Below, piece by piece: positions 8,527-16,999 of a DNA stretch of 64,000 nucleotides. Each line of letters starts with the position of its first letter. Position 1 is the first letter of the stretch. Both the position numbers and the translations under genes were made by a program. The stretch comes from Streptomyces sp. WMMB 322 (GTDB lineage: Bacteria > Actinomycetota > Actinomycetes > Streptomycetales > Streptomycetaceae), in NCBI RefSeq assembly GCF_900090145.1, contig NZ_FMHI01000018.1:62001-126000 (forward strand). Reading direction: 5' to 3'. Under the pieces are notes generated by a model. That model saw nothing but the letters and a program-made list of their open reading frames with translations. It was not told the origin of the DNA and made no database searches.

Positions 8527-8730
8527 GTGTCGAGCATGAGGGCGTGACCAGCGCTTTCACAATGCGTGATCGCTGTGATCGCTGCCATCGCCGGCCATGG
8601 CCGTGCTCCCGTGTCCCGAGTCGAAACTGCTTCTCGGGCCGGGGCGTTCACCCGGCGCGGAGCCGTGTGCGGCTGCCGGCAGCCGTCTTCGAACCGAACC
8701 CGAAGCGCCTCCGGCGGCACACGCAGCGGG

Positions 8731-9834
8731 TCAGGAAGGGTGGGACCGACCGTCGAAGACCACCAGCGCACGCCCGCCGCGCCCGGCGAGCATCGCGTCG
8801 AAGGCCGCGGGAATGCCCTCCAGACCGATCCGGTCGGTCACCAACGCCCCCAGATCCAGGCGCCCTTGACGTACGTGCTCCGCCAGCGCGGGCAGATCCC
8901 GGGCCGGGTCGCAGTTACCGTAGACGCAGCCGGTCAGGGTGCGGGCGAAGTGGAAGATCTCCAACGCCGAGAGATGCACCTGCTCTTCCTTGCCTCCGAT
9001 GCCGACCACGCTCGTACGGCCGCCACGCCGCGTGGAGTTCCAGGCGGTACGGATGGTCTCGGCCCGCCCGACGCACTCGACGGCAACGTCCGCTCCATGG
9101 CCCCCGGTGAGCTTCCGGATCTCCTTGGCGGTCCTCTCCGAGGCGAGGAGGAACTCGCTCGCGCCGGCCCTCCGCGCCAACTCCTCCTTCTCCGGGGAGA
9201 CATCGACGGCCACCACGGCCCCGGCCCCGGCCAGCCGCGCCGACTGGATCGCGGCCAGCCCGACACCGCCAGCGCCGAAGACGGCAACGGACTCCCCGGC
9301 GCGCACCCGCGCGCTGTGGTGCACGGCGCCGTACCCCGTCAGCGCCGCGCAGCCCAGCAGCGCGGCCTCGTCCAGCGGCACGCCCTCGGGCAGCGGCAGC
9401 ACCGAGCGGGACGAGACCACGGTCTCCTCGGCGAAGACCGCGGAGGAGAGCCCGGGGTAGAGCTCCTCGCCGGCCTTGGTGCGTGCGTACGGGACGGTCG
9501 TTGCGGCGTTGGCGTTCACGCACAGCCACGGTTCGGCGAGCGTTGCGCAGAAGTGGCAGTCACCGCAGGAGGGCGCCCAGTTGAGGACGACCCGGTCTCC
9601 GGGGGCGTGCCCTTCCACTCCTTCGCCGACGGAGACGACCGTGCCCGCGCCCTCGTGACCGAGCACGGCCGGTACGGGCTGTCGCAGCGTGCCGTTGGAC
9701 AGCGACAGGTCGGAGTGGCACACGCCCGCTGCGGCCAGACGCACCCGGACCTGGCCCGGTCCCGGCTCTGGCAGATCGATGTCGGTGACTTCGAGCGGCG
9801 TTCCGACGGCGGAGAGTACGGCGGCGCGGACCAT
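8731..9834 (-). CDS. Zinc-dependent alcohol dehydrogenase (class III-like MDR)
   Basis: A 367-residue medium-chain dehydrogenase. Catalytic zinc ligands are visible in GVCHSD and GHEGAG. The structural zinc lobe has four cysteines in CGDCHFC and EPWLC. The cofactor loop is GAGGVGLAAIQ. Overall the protein resembles S-(hydroxymethyl)-thiol or aryl-alcohol dehydrogenases, with NAD(P)+ as electron acceptor. The ATG at 9834 has AGGAG 7 nt upstream. It lies 178 bp downstream of the aldehyde dehydrogenase on the same strand. Together they could oxidise an alcohol to an acid (ADH then ALDH). Substrate is unknown. Confidence 0.92.
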   Translation of the reverse strand: MVRAAVLSAVGTPLEVTDIDLPEPGPGQVRVRLAAAGVCHSDLSLSNGTLRQPVPAVLGHEGAGTVVSVGEGVEGHAPGDRVVLNWAPSCGDCHFCATLAEPWLCVNANAATTVPYARTKAGEELYPGLSSAVFAEETVVSSRSVLPLPEGVPLDEAALLGCAALTGYGAVHHSARVRAGESVAVFGAGGVGLAAIQSARLAGAGAVVAVDVSPEKEELARRAGASEFLLASERTAKEIRKLTGGHGADVAVECVGRAETIRTAWNSTRRGGRTSVVGIGGKEEQVHLSALEIFHFARTLTGCVYGNCDPARDLPALAEHVRQGRLDLGALVTDRIGLEGIPAAFDAMLAGRGGRALVVFDGRSHPS

Positions 9835-10012
9835 GTCGGGCTCCTGGCGGGTGGGTGTGCGGGCTCGGTTCGGGTGCGTGAATCCCGGGCGGCGCCGGGT
9901 GCTTGAAGCATGGACGGGCCGGGGGACGGAGCCGGGTCCGGACGGCAGGGCGCCGGCCGGGGTGCCGAGGCCCCTGCCGGCGCGCACCGGCAGCTCCGGC
10001 AGCCGGACTCCC

Positions 10013-11431
10013 TCAGAACTGGAGGGACTTGGTGTGGAGGTACTCGCCCAGCCCGTGCCGGCCCAGCTCCCTGCCGACACCGGACTGCTTGTAACCCCCG
10101 AACGGTGCAAGGGGGTTGAAGCGACCGCCGTTGATGTCGACCTGACCGGTCTCCAGCCGGCGGGCGAAGGCGACAGCCTCGTCCTCGTCCTCCGCCCATA
10201 CGGCTCCGGCGAGTCCGTAGACGCTGTCGTTGGCGATGCGGACGGCGTCGTCGACATCCTCGTACTTCAGGATCGACAGGACCGGGCCGAAGATCTCCTC
10301 CTGCGCGACGGTCATCTCCGGAGTCACGTCGGACAGGATGGTCGGGCGCACGTAGCAACCGCCCTCGTACCCCTCGGGTGCGTCGGGGCCTCCCGCCGCG
10401 AGGGTGGCCCCTTCCTCGACGCCCTTCGCGATGAAGCCGGTCACGCGTGCGTGCTGCTTGGCGTTGACGACCGGCCCGATGCGTGTCGTCTCGTCCTTCG
10501 GGTCGCCCGGGAGGTACTTCTCGACGGCCTCGGCGGCGAGGCGCACGGCCTCGTCGTAGTGTTCCGCGTCGACGAGCATGCGCGTCCAGGCACTGCACGT
10601 CTGGCCGGAGTTGGCCATGACGTTGGCGACGCCCTTCTTGACGGCCTTGGTCAGGTCCGCGCCCGGCAGGATGACGTTGGCGGACTTGCCGCCCAGCTCC
10701 AGGGCGACGCGCTTGACCGAGCCGCCCGCCGCGGCGCCGATCCGCCGGCCCACGGCCGTCGAGCCGGTGAAGGACACCAGGTCCACGCCCTCGTGCCCGG
10801 CGAGCGCCTGCCCCGCGACGGGGCCGAGGCCCGTGACGAGGTTGAACACGCCCGCGGGCAGGCCCACTTCGTGCACCGCCTCGGCGAACAGCTGCGCCAC
10901 CAGCGGCGTGTCCTCCGCCGGCTTGAGCACCACGGTGCACCCTGCGGCGAAGGCGGGGGCGGCCTTGGCGACGATCTGGTGCAGCGGATAGTTCCACGGT
11001 GTGATCGCACCGACGACGCCCACCGGCTCGTGGAAGACACGGGAGTTGCCGACCTGCTCCTCGAAGGGGTACTCGGCCGCCAGCTTCGCGTAACTGCCGC
11101 AGACGGCGACCGGTACGGCGGCGTGGACGGCCTTGGAGAAGGCCAGCGGCGAGCCCAGCTCCGCGGTGACGGTCTCGGCGATCTCCTCGCGCCGGGCCTC
11201 CAGGGCGTCGTGCAACGCGCCCAGCAGCGCCGCGCGTTCGGCGGGCGGTGTCGCGGCCCAGCCGGGGAAGGCCGCACGTGCCGCCCGTACCGCGGCGGAC
11301 ACGTCCTCCTCGCCGCCCGCCGGGACCGTGGCGATCGTGCTGCCGTCGGCGGGGTTGACGACCTCGAGCTTCTCCGGGGATATCGCGGGGCGCCACGCGC
11401 CGTCGGTGTACATACCGTCGTGTGCCTGCAT
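10013..11431 (-). CDS. Aldehyde dehydrogenase family protein
   Basis: A 472-residue ALDH with the complete catalytic set: the oxyanion Asn in ITPWNYPLHQ, the general base Glu in LELGGKS, and the nucleophilic Cys in SGQTCSAWTR. The family signature EEIFGPVLS is near the C-terminus. It oxidises an aldehyde to the acid with NAD(P)+. The ATG at 11431 lies only 18 nt after the stop of the upstream MFS gene and 3 nt beyond a perfect 25-bp palindrome, with no ribosome site between. Expression may therefore come from read-through with coupling, or from a leaderless transcript controlled at the palindrome. The alcohol dehydrogenase follows downstream. Confidence 0.94.
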   Translation of the reverse strand: MQAHDGMYTDGAWRPAISPEKLEVVNPADGSTIATVPAGGEEDVSAAVRAARAAFPGWAATPPAERAALLGALHDALEARREEIAETVTAELGSPLAFSKAVHAAVPVAVCGSYAKLAAEYPFEEQVGNSRVFHEPVGVVGAITPWNYPLHQIVAKAAPAFAAGCTVVLKPAEDTPLVAQLFAEAVHEVGLPAGVFNLVTGLGPVAGQALAGHEGVDLVSFTGSTAVGRRIGAAAGGSVKRVALELGGKSANVILPGADLTKAVKKGVANVMANSGQTCSAWTRMLVDAEHYDEAVRLAAEAVEKYLPGDPKDETTRIGPVVNAKQHARVTGFIAKGVEEGATLAAGGPDAPEGYEGGCYVRPTILSDVTPEMTVAQEEIFGPVLSILKYEDVDDAVRIANDSVYGLAGAVWAEDEDEAVAFARRLETGQVDINGGRFNPLAPFGGYKQSGVGRELGRHGLGEYLHTKSLQF

Positions 11432-11434
11432 GGA

Positions 11435-11459
11435 CCCAAACTAGCGCCGCTAGTTTGGG
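11435..11459. promoter_or_regulatory. Perfect 25-bp palindrome at the MFS stop / ALDH start junction
   Basis: CCCAAACTAGCG, a single central C, then CGCTAGTTTGGG: 12 perfect base pairs. It contains the TAG stop codon of the MFS gene (11450-11452) and ends 3 bp before the ALDH start codon. Its symmetry and position suit a dimeric repressor operator, and the AT-containing arms differ from the surrounding GC-rich DNA. A short transcript hairpin is an alternative. No candidate regulator gene is adjacent. Confidence 0.65.
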
Positions 11460-12997
11460 GTGTCAGTACAGCGGCGGGTGCCGTGAGTCACCCGCGGGCA
11501 GGCGTGCCCGCGGCCACGCCTGCCCGCGGCTACCGCGTCCCCTCCCCCCGCCCCGCCCGCTCCGGCCTCCGGGACTGCTCCGGCCTCCGGTGCTGCTCCG
11601 GCCGCTTCCGTCGGCCCGGCCGGTTGCTCACGACCCCCGGTAGCACCATCGGCAGCGCCGCCTTCGGCGTTCCCCGCGCTCCCCGAACTCCCCGCACCGC
11701 CGGCCCCGCAGGCTTCGCCCGCCGTGTCCCGCCGGCCGGCGCGCCAGGGCGCGGCCGTGGCCGACGCCCCCAGCAGCAGCGCACCCAGGAGCACGAACGG
11801 CGCCGCCGCTCCTGCCGCTCCCGCGACCAGTCCGGCGGCGGCGGGAGCGGCGACCTGGCCGAGCCGGTTGCCCGTCAGTCGCAGCGCGAGCGCCGTGGAC
11901 CGTGCCCTGCCGGGCGCCGCCTGCACGACCGTGGTCATGGTCAGCGGCTGGCCGACGCCGAGGCAGAACCCGAGAACGACCATCGCGAGCACCAGCGTCC
12001 ACAACGGGAGGGGTACGGCCAGCAGGACGCACAACAGGCCCGCGACGGAACAGCTCACCACGAGGAGCGGCTGCCTGCCCAGCCGCGCCGTCATCCTCGT
12101 CAGCCAGGCACGTGAGAGCACGGACGCCGCGGCACGCAGACTGAGCAGCAGACCCACCACGCCGGGTGCGATCCCCCGCTCCTCGCCGACGACAGGCAGG
12201 TAGGCCGTGAGTACGTCGGTCGTGGAGAGCACCGCGAGGGAGGCGAAGATCCCCGCCGGAACCCCGCGCGAGCGCAGAATGCGCGCCACGGGGACCGGCA
12301 GGGGCGGCGGCCCGTCCGTCTCGGCACCGTCCCGCTGACGCCGCTCCGGCGCCCGGCCCTCGAGGCGCCACAGCGTCGCGTACGAGCAGAACGCCAGCGC
12401 GCAGGATCCGAACAGGGCGACGGCGCTTGCGTGTTCACCGCTCCCGGGCCCGCCGGCGCCCGCACCGCCCACGAGCCAGCCGGAGAGCACGGGACCGGTC
12501 AGCTGGCCCGCCGAGCCGCCGATGGTGAAGTGGCCGAAATTGCGGTCATGCCGGTCGGCGCCGCTCTGCCGCGCCACCAGCGACTGCGCCCCGATCATGA
12601 ACACCAGGTGCCCGAGGCCCAGCAGTGCGCTCCACGCGGCGAGCAGCACGAGGGAGGGCGCCGTGCCGGCCAGTGCACAGCCCGCGGCGACGAGAGCGAC
12701 GCCGGCCGGCAGCAGCGGCCCGCACCGCTGCCGGTCGGTGCGCCTGCCCAGCGGTACGGCGACCACCAGCGGCAGCAGCGCGAACGCGGCCGTCACGACG
12801 CCGACGGCCCGCGCACCGGCTCCGAGTTCCAGCGCGTGGTAGGAGACGGCGGGCCTGGCCATGCTCACCGCGCCCTGGAGGAAGGCGAAGGAGACGACGA
12901 GGCGGAGCAGCCAGCGGTGCGGCGCCCCGCCCCCGTCCTGCGACGACGAGGACGGGGACGGTGTCGCCCCCGGCGCCGGCGGGACTCCCGAGGTCAC
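11450..12997 (-). CDS. MFS transporter
   Basis: A 515-residue major facilitator with about 12 hydrophobic segments and the loop 2-3 signature PLGRRTDRQRCG. Segments such as RILRSRGVPAGIFASLAVLS start the second half. The GTG at 12997 overlaps the TGA of the molybdopterin oxidoreductase by 4 nt (GTGA), so translation is coupled. After the last membrane segment an unusual tail of about 100 residues, rich in Gly and Ala, extends to the stop inside the palindrome. It may import or export the substrate or product of the neighbouring redox enzymes, but nothing in the sequence fixes the cargo. Confidence 0.88.
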   Translation of the reverse strand: MTSGVPPAPGATPSPSSSSQDGGGAPHRWLLRLVVSFAFLQGAVSMARPAVSYHALELGAGARAVGVVTAAFALLPLVVAVPLGRRTDRQRCGPLLPAGVALVAAGCALAGTAPSLVLLAAWSALLGLGHLVFMIGAQSLVARQSGADRHDRNFGHFTIGGSAGQLTGPVLSGWLVGGAGAGGPGSGEHASAVALFGSCALAFCSYATLWRLEGRAPERRQRDGAETDGPPPLPVPVARILRSRGVPAGIFASLAVLSTTDVLTAYLPVVGEERGIAPGVVGLLLSLRAAASVLSRAWLTRMTARLGRQPLLVVSCSVAGLLCVLLAVPLPLWTLVLAMVVLGFCLGVGQPLTMTTVVQAAPGRARSTALALRLTGNRLGQVAAPAAAGLVAGAAGAAAPFVLLGALLLGASATAAPWRAGRRDTAGEACGAGGAGSSGSAGNAEGGAADGATGGREQPAGPTEAAGAAPEAGAVPEAGAGGAGGGDAVAAGRRGRGHACPRVTHGTRRCTDTPN

Positions 12998-15351
12998 CCG
13001 GCGCCCGGCGCGGCGACCGGGACGGCGGGCGCGGCGGGGCCGCCCGGAGCGGCGGCCGGAGCCACCCGCACCGGGAAGCCGTTGAGGACTGCGGTGCCGG
13101 AGAGCGGGTCCAGCAGCGTTCCGTCGAGGAGCTGGTTGACGTTGACGCCGGGGTCGTCGGCGGCGACCCGCATCCGCGTGCCCGGGCGGTCGTGGCCCCA
13201 GCCGTGCGGCACGCTGACGACTCCCGTGCGTACGGCGTCGGTCACCTCGACCGGCACTGTCAGTTCTCCCCCGGCGCCGGTCACCCGGGCATCGGCGCCG
13301 TCGGCGAGGCCGAGGCGTGCGGCGTCGTCGGGGTGGATCTGGAGGGTGCAGCGGTTCGAGCCCCCGCGCAGCGCCGGCACGTTGTGCATCCAGCTGTTGT
13401 TGGAGCGCAGATGGCGCCGTCCGACGAGGACGAGGGCATCCCCCGTGGAGCGCCGCCGCAACGCCTCCCGCAGCCGCGGCACATCCTCGCGGATCGGCCC
13501 GGGGCACAGTTCCACGGTGCCGGAACGGGTGCGCAGCACCTCCGCGAGCCGCGGACGCAGGGGCCCCAGGTCGATGCCGTGCGGGTGGGCGAGGAGCTTG
13601 TCCAGGCTGAGCCCTTCGGGGTCCGCGCCGAAGCCCTCTCCGTACGGGCCGAGCCGCAGCATCATGTCCAGGCGCCGCTCGACGCCGTCCCGCCCGGTCA
13701 GCTGCTGCGAGAGATGTTCCGGGTCCTTGCCGTGCACGGGTGAGTGCGGGTCGGCGACCGCCCTGTTCAGGGAGCGGGCGATGACGTTCTCGTCGACCGT
13801 CCGGGCGGGGGCGTCGGGGTTCCCGGCGATGCAGAGCAGCAGCCGCGCCATGATCTCGGCCTCGCCCCGCTCGTCCCCGTCCGGTTCGACGACGGCGCGC
13901 GTGTAGCGGACCTGGTTGCGTACGGGCAGCGCGTTGAAGGCGAAGTCGAAGTGCGCGGCGCGGCTGGGCCTGGCGGGAGGCAGCACGACGTCGGCGTGGC
14001 GGGTGGTCTCGTTCAGGTACGGGTCGACGCTGACCATGAAGTCCAGCTCCGCCAGGGCCTTCTCCAGCCCTTCGCCGTCGGGTGCGGAGAGCACCGGGTT
14101 GCCGGCGAGGGTGATCAGCGCACGTACCCGGCCCTTGCCCGGCGTCGTGATCTCCTCCGCGAGGGCCACGACGGGAAGCTCCGACTTGGCCTCCGGGTGC
14201 GAGGAGACCCTGCTGTGCCAGCGGCCCAGGGCGAATCCCTTTCCGGGGGTGCCGGCCCGGCGCGGGGGCCGTGCGGTGGCGGAGAGGGGGAACATGGAGC
14301 CGCCGGGCCGGTCGAGGTTGCCGGTCAGCGCGCTGAGTACGTCGACGAGCCAGTTGGTGAGGGTTCCGAACTCGACGGTGGAGGAGCCGACGCGGCCGTA
14401 CACGGCGGCGCTCGGGGCGGCCGCCAGCTCGCGGGCGAGGGTGCGGATGTCGTCGGCCGGCACGTCGCAGGCGCCCTCGACCGCTTCCGGTGTGAACTCC
14501 CGTGCCAGCTCCCGCACTTCGTCGACGCCGCTGAGGTGCGGGCCGAGTTCGCCGGTGTCGGCGAGGTCCTCGTCGAAGAGCACCTGCACCATCGCCATGA
14601 GCAGCAGCGCGTCGCTGCCGGGACGGATCGGCACGTGCCGGTCGGCGAGCTTCGCCGTGCGTGTGCGGCGCGGATCGACGACGGTGAGGCGTCCTCCGCG
14701 CCTGCGCAGCCGCTTCAGCCTGCCCGGGAAGTCGGGGACGGTGGCGAGGGATCCGTTGGACTCGACGGGGTTGGCGCCCAGGACCAGCAGGTGGTCGGTG
14801 CGGTCGACGTCGGGGACGGGTATGGCCTGCGGATCGCCGTACAGCAGCCCGCAGGAGACATGCTTGGGCATCTGGTCGAGAGTGCTGGCGGAGTAGAAGT
14901 TCCGGGTGCGCAGCGCTCCCAGGAGCTGCGCGGGGTAGAGGCCGCCCGCCATGGTGTGCACGTTGGGGTTGCCGAGGTAGACGGCGACGGCGTCGGCCTC
15001 GCCGCCGGCGAGTACGGGGGCGAGCCCGGCAGCCACGGCGGCGAACGCCTCGTCCCAGCCCGTCTCCTTCAGCTCGCCGTCGCGGTCGCGCACGAGCGGA
15101 CGCGTCAACCGGTCGGGGTCGGCGTCGAGTTCGCCGAACGACGCGCCTTTCGGACAGACGAATCCGCGGCTGAAGACGTCGTCGCGGTCACCCCGTGCCC
15201 TGGTGATGCGTCCGTCCTCGACGGTGACGGTCAGGCCGCACGTCGCCTCACACAGCGGACAGATGCGGAGGCCGGTGCCGGCCTCCGCACGGGTGCCGAC
15301 TGCGGTGCGGGTGTCTTCGGCGGGCGTCTCGGGCGTACCGGTCGCGGTCAT
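12994..15351 (-). CDS. Molybdopterin-dependent oxidoreductase (nitrate reductase/BisC-like, 4Fe-4S)
   Basis: A 785-residue member of the DMSO-reductase superfamily. Four N-terminal cysteines (C31, C34, C38 and C66, in CPLCEATC and GFVCPKG) should bind a 4Fe-4S cluster. The bis-MGD domain follows, with VLGANPVESNG and a molydopterin-dinucleotide-binding C-terminal domain (HPDDAARLGLADGADARV). The VSCGLLYG cysteine near residue 170 is a plausible molybdenum ligand. The ATG at 15351 has GAGGGAG upstream. No separate electron-transfer subunit is adjacent, and there is no Tat signal, so it is predicted cytoplasmic. It starts the leftward run with MFS, ALDH and ADH genes. The reaction is not deducible. 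Confidence 0.9.
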   Translation of the reverse strand: MTATGTPETPAEDTRTAVGTRAEAGTGLRICPLCEATCGLTVTVEDGRITRARGDRDDVFSRGFVCPKGASFGELDADPDRLTRPLVRDRDGELKETGWDEAFAAVAAGLAPVLAGGEADAVAVYLGNPNVHTMAGGLYPAQLLGALRTRNFYSASTLDQMPKHVSCGLLYGDPQAIPVPDVDRTDHLLVLGANPVESNGSLATVPDFPGRLKRLRRRGGRLTVVDPRRTRTAKLADRHVPIRPGSDALLLMAMVQVLFDEDLADTGELGPHLSGVDEVRELAREFTPEAVEGACDVPADDIRTLARELAAAPSAAVYGRVGSSTVEFGTLTNWLVDVLSALTGNLDRPGGSMFPLSATARPPRRAGTPGKGFALGRWHSRVSSHPEAKSELPVVALAEEITTPGKGRVRALITLAGNPVLSAPDGEGLEKALAELDFMVSVDPYLNETTRHADVVLPPARPSRAAHFDFAFNALPVRNQVRYTRAVVEPDGDERGEAEIMARLLLCIAGNPDAPARTVDENVIARSLNRAVADPHSPVHGKDPEHLSQQLTGRDGVERRLDMMLRLGPYGEGFGADPEGLSLDKLLAHPHGIDLGPLRPRLAEVLRTRSGTVELCPGPIREDVPRLREALRRRSTGDALVLVGRRHLRSNNSWMHNVPALRGGSNRCTLQIHPDDAARLGLADGADARVTGAGGELTVPVEVTDAVRTGVVSVPHGWGHDRPGTRMRVAADDPGVNVNQLLDGTLLDPLSGTAVLNGFPVRVAPAAAPGGPAAPAVPVAAPGAG

Positions 15352-15555
15352 CGCGCTCCCTCGGACCGTGCTGCTGTCACTCGGTGCCACGAACTGTAGG
15401 CCCTGCGGGCGCAACTTCGCCCGCGGGAGCGGTGAACGTGACCGGATTTGCGGCCCGGAGCCGGCCCGCGTGCCGCACCAGCAGCCGGCACCGCCGCGTG
15501 CCGGCGGCTGACCCGCCCTTGGGCCCGTGCCGGACTCACCGCCGCTCACGCCTCA

Positions 15556-15584
15556 TTGACGCCGGCACTCCGCATTCCTATGGT
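15556..15584 (+). promoter_or_regulatory. Predicted vegetative-type promoter of hmgA
   Basis: TTGACG (15556-15561), a 17-bp spacer, then TATGGT (15579-15584). The transcript would start near 15591, about 19 nt before the small upstream ORF and 39 nt before the hmgA start. It is a close match to the HrdB/sigma-70 consensus in otherwise GC-rich DNA. Confidence 0.65.
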
Positions 15585-15609
15585 CAAGTACAGGAATTCA
15601 GGGGGAACC

Positions 15610-15633
15610 ATGAGCGGCAGGAGCAACCGATGA
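15610..15633 (+). CDS. Seven-codon upstream ORF overlapping the hmgA start
   Basis: ATG AGC GGC AGG AGC AAC CGA TGA: encodes MSGRSNR. An AGGGGGA lies just upstream of its ATG, though only 3-4 nt away. Its TGA overlaps the hmgA ATG by 3 nt (ATGA). The hmgA ribosome site (CAGGAG) is inside this ORF. Its presence means ribosomes may reach hmgA by termination-reinitiation. It could be a leader peptide, or chance. Confidence 0.35.
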   Translation: MSGRSNR

Positions 15634-16988
15634 CCCTCGGCACCGGCGCCACCGGCGGTACGGCAGGCCAGGAGCAGGCACGCAAGACGGCGGAAGGGCT
15701 GGGCCACCTTTCCGGCTTCGGCAACGAGCACAGCAGCGAAGCAGTGCCCGGAGCCCTGCCCGTGGGCCGCAACGCACCCCAGCGCGCACCGCTCGGCCTG
15801 TACGCGGAGCAGCTGAGCGGCACGGCCTTCACGGAGCCGCGCGCGCGGAACCGCCGCTCCTGGCTCTACCGCATCCGTCCCTCGGCCGCGCACCCCCGCT
15901 TCCGGCGCACCGCCAACGGCGGCCTGCGCTCCGCCCCGTTCACCGAGACCCGACCCGACCCGAACCGGATGCGCTGGAACCCGCTGCCGGACCCTCCGCA
16001 GGGCACGGACTTCGTCGCCGGGCTGTGGACGCTCGGCGGCAACGGCGACGCGGCGCAGCGCACCGGCATGGCGGTCCACCTCTATGCCGCCGACACCTCG
16101 ATGACCGACCGCGTCTTCTGCGACTCGGACGGTGAACTGCTGATCGTCCCCGAGCGCGGCGGACTGCTGCTGCACACCGAGTTCGGGCTGCTGCGGGCGG
16201 ACCCCGGGCACATCGCACTGATCCCGCGCGGGGTGCGCTTCCGCGTCGTGCTGCTGGACGGGACGGCGCGCGGCTACGTCTGCGAGAACTACGGACAGCC
16301 CTTCGAGCTGCCGGAGTTGGGCCCGATCGGCGCCAACGGCCTGGCGAATCCACGGGACTTCCTGGCGCCCGTCGCCGCGTACGAGGACGACGCCGATACG
16401 GAGCGGCCCGTGGAGGTGGTCAACAAGTTCTGCGGAAACCTGTGGGCCGCCCGGTACGACCACTCGCCGCTGGACGTCGTCGCCTGGCACGGCAACCACG
16501 TTCCGTACGTCTACGACCTGCGCCGCTTCAACGTGATGGGCACCATCAGCTACGACCACCCGGACCCGTCGATCTTCACGGTCCTCACCTCGCCGTCCGA
16601 CACTCCGGGACTGGCCGGCGTGGACTTCGTCGTCTTCGCGCCGCGCTGGCTGGTGGGCGAGGACACCTTCCGCCCGCCCTACTTCCACCGGAACGTCATG
16701 AGCGAGTACATGGGCCTGATCGAGGGCGCCTACGACGCGAAGGCGGAAGGCTTCGTCCCGGGCGGCGGCTCACTGCACAACATGATGTCGGCGCACGGAC
16801 CGGACCGGGAGACCTTCGAACGTGCGAGCTCCGCCGAGCTGAAGCCGCAGAAGATCGACGACGGTCTGGCCTTCATGTTCGAAACGCGCTGGCCGGTGAT
16901 CCCCACCTCACAGGCGATCGAGGCCGACCACCTGCAGTCCGGCTACGACGACGTGTGGCAGGGTCTCCAGCGCAATTTCCGCCCGTAG
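15630..16988 (+). CDS. hmgA: Homogentisate 1,2-dioxygenase
   Basis: A 452-residue Fe(II) enzyme that opens the ring of homogentisate to 4-maleylacetoacetate in tyrosine and phenylalanine catabolism. The family signatures are plain: GFGNEHSSE at the N-terminus, HVPYVYDLRRFNVM, then FRPPYFHRNVMSEYMGLIEG and SLHNMMSAHGPD, which carry the iron-binding His/Glu/His set. The length matches the family (about 430-450). The ATG at 15630 has CAGGAG 7 nt upstream. A consensus promoter lies at 15556-15584, and a seven-codon ORF overlaps the start. A GntR regulator follows after 11 nt and may control the gene. Confidence 0.97.
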   Translation: MTLGTGATGGTAGQEQARKTAEGLGHLSGFGNEHSSEAVPGALPVGRNAPQRAPLGLYAEQLSGTAFTEPRARNRRSWLYRIRPSAAHPRFRRTANGGLRSAPFTETRPDPNRMRWNPLPDPPQGTDFVAGLWTLGGNGDAAQRTGMAVHLYAADTSMTDRVFCDSDGELLIVPERGGLLLHTEFGLLRADPGHIALIPRGVRFRVVLLDGTARGYVCENYGQPFELPELGPIGANGLANPRDFLAPVAAYEDDADTERPVEVVNKFCGNLWAARYDHSPLDVVAWHGNHVPYVYDLRRFNVMGTISYDHPDPSIFTVLTSPSDTPGLAGVDFVVFAPRWLVGEDTFRPPYFHRNVMSEYMGLIEGAYDAKAEGFVPGGGSLHNMMSAHGPDRETFERASSAELKPQKIDDGLAFMFETRWPVIPTSQAIEADHLQSGYDDVWQGLQRNFRP

Positions 16989-16999
16989 GGGGTGCGTCC

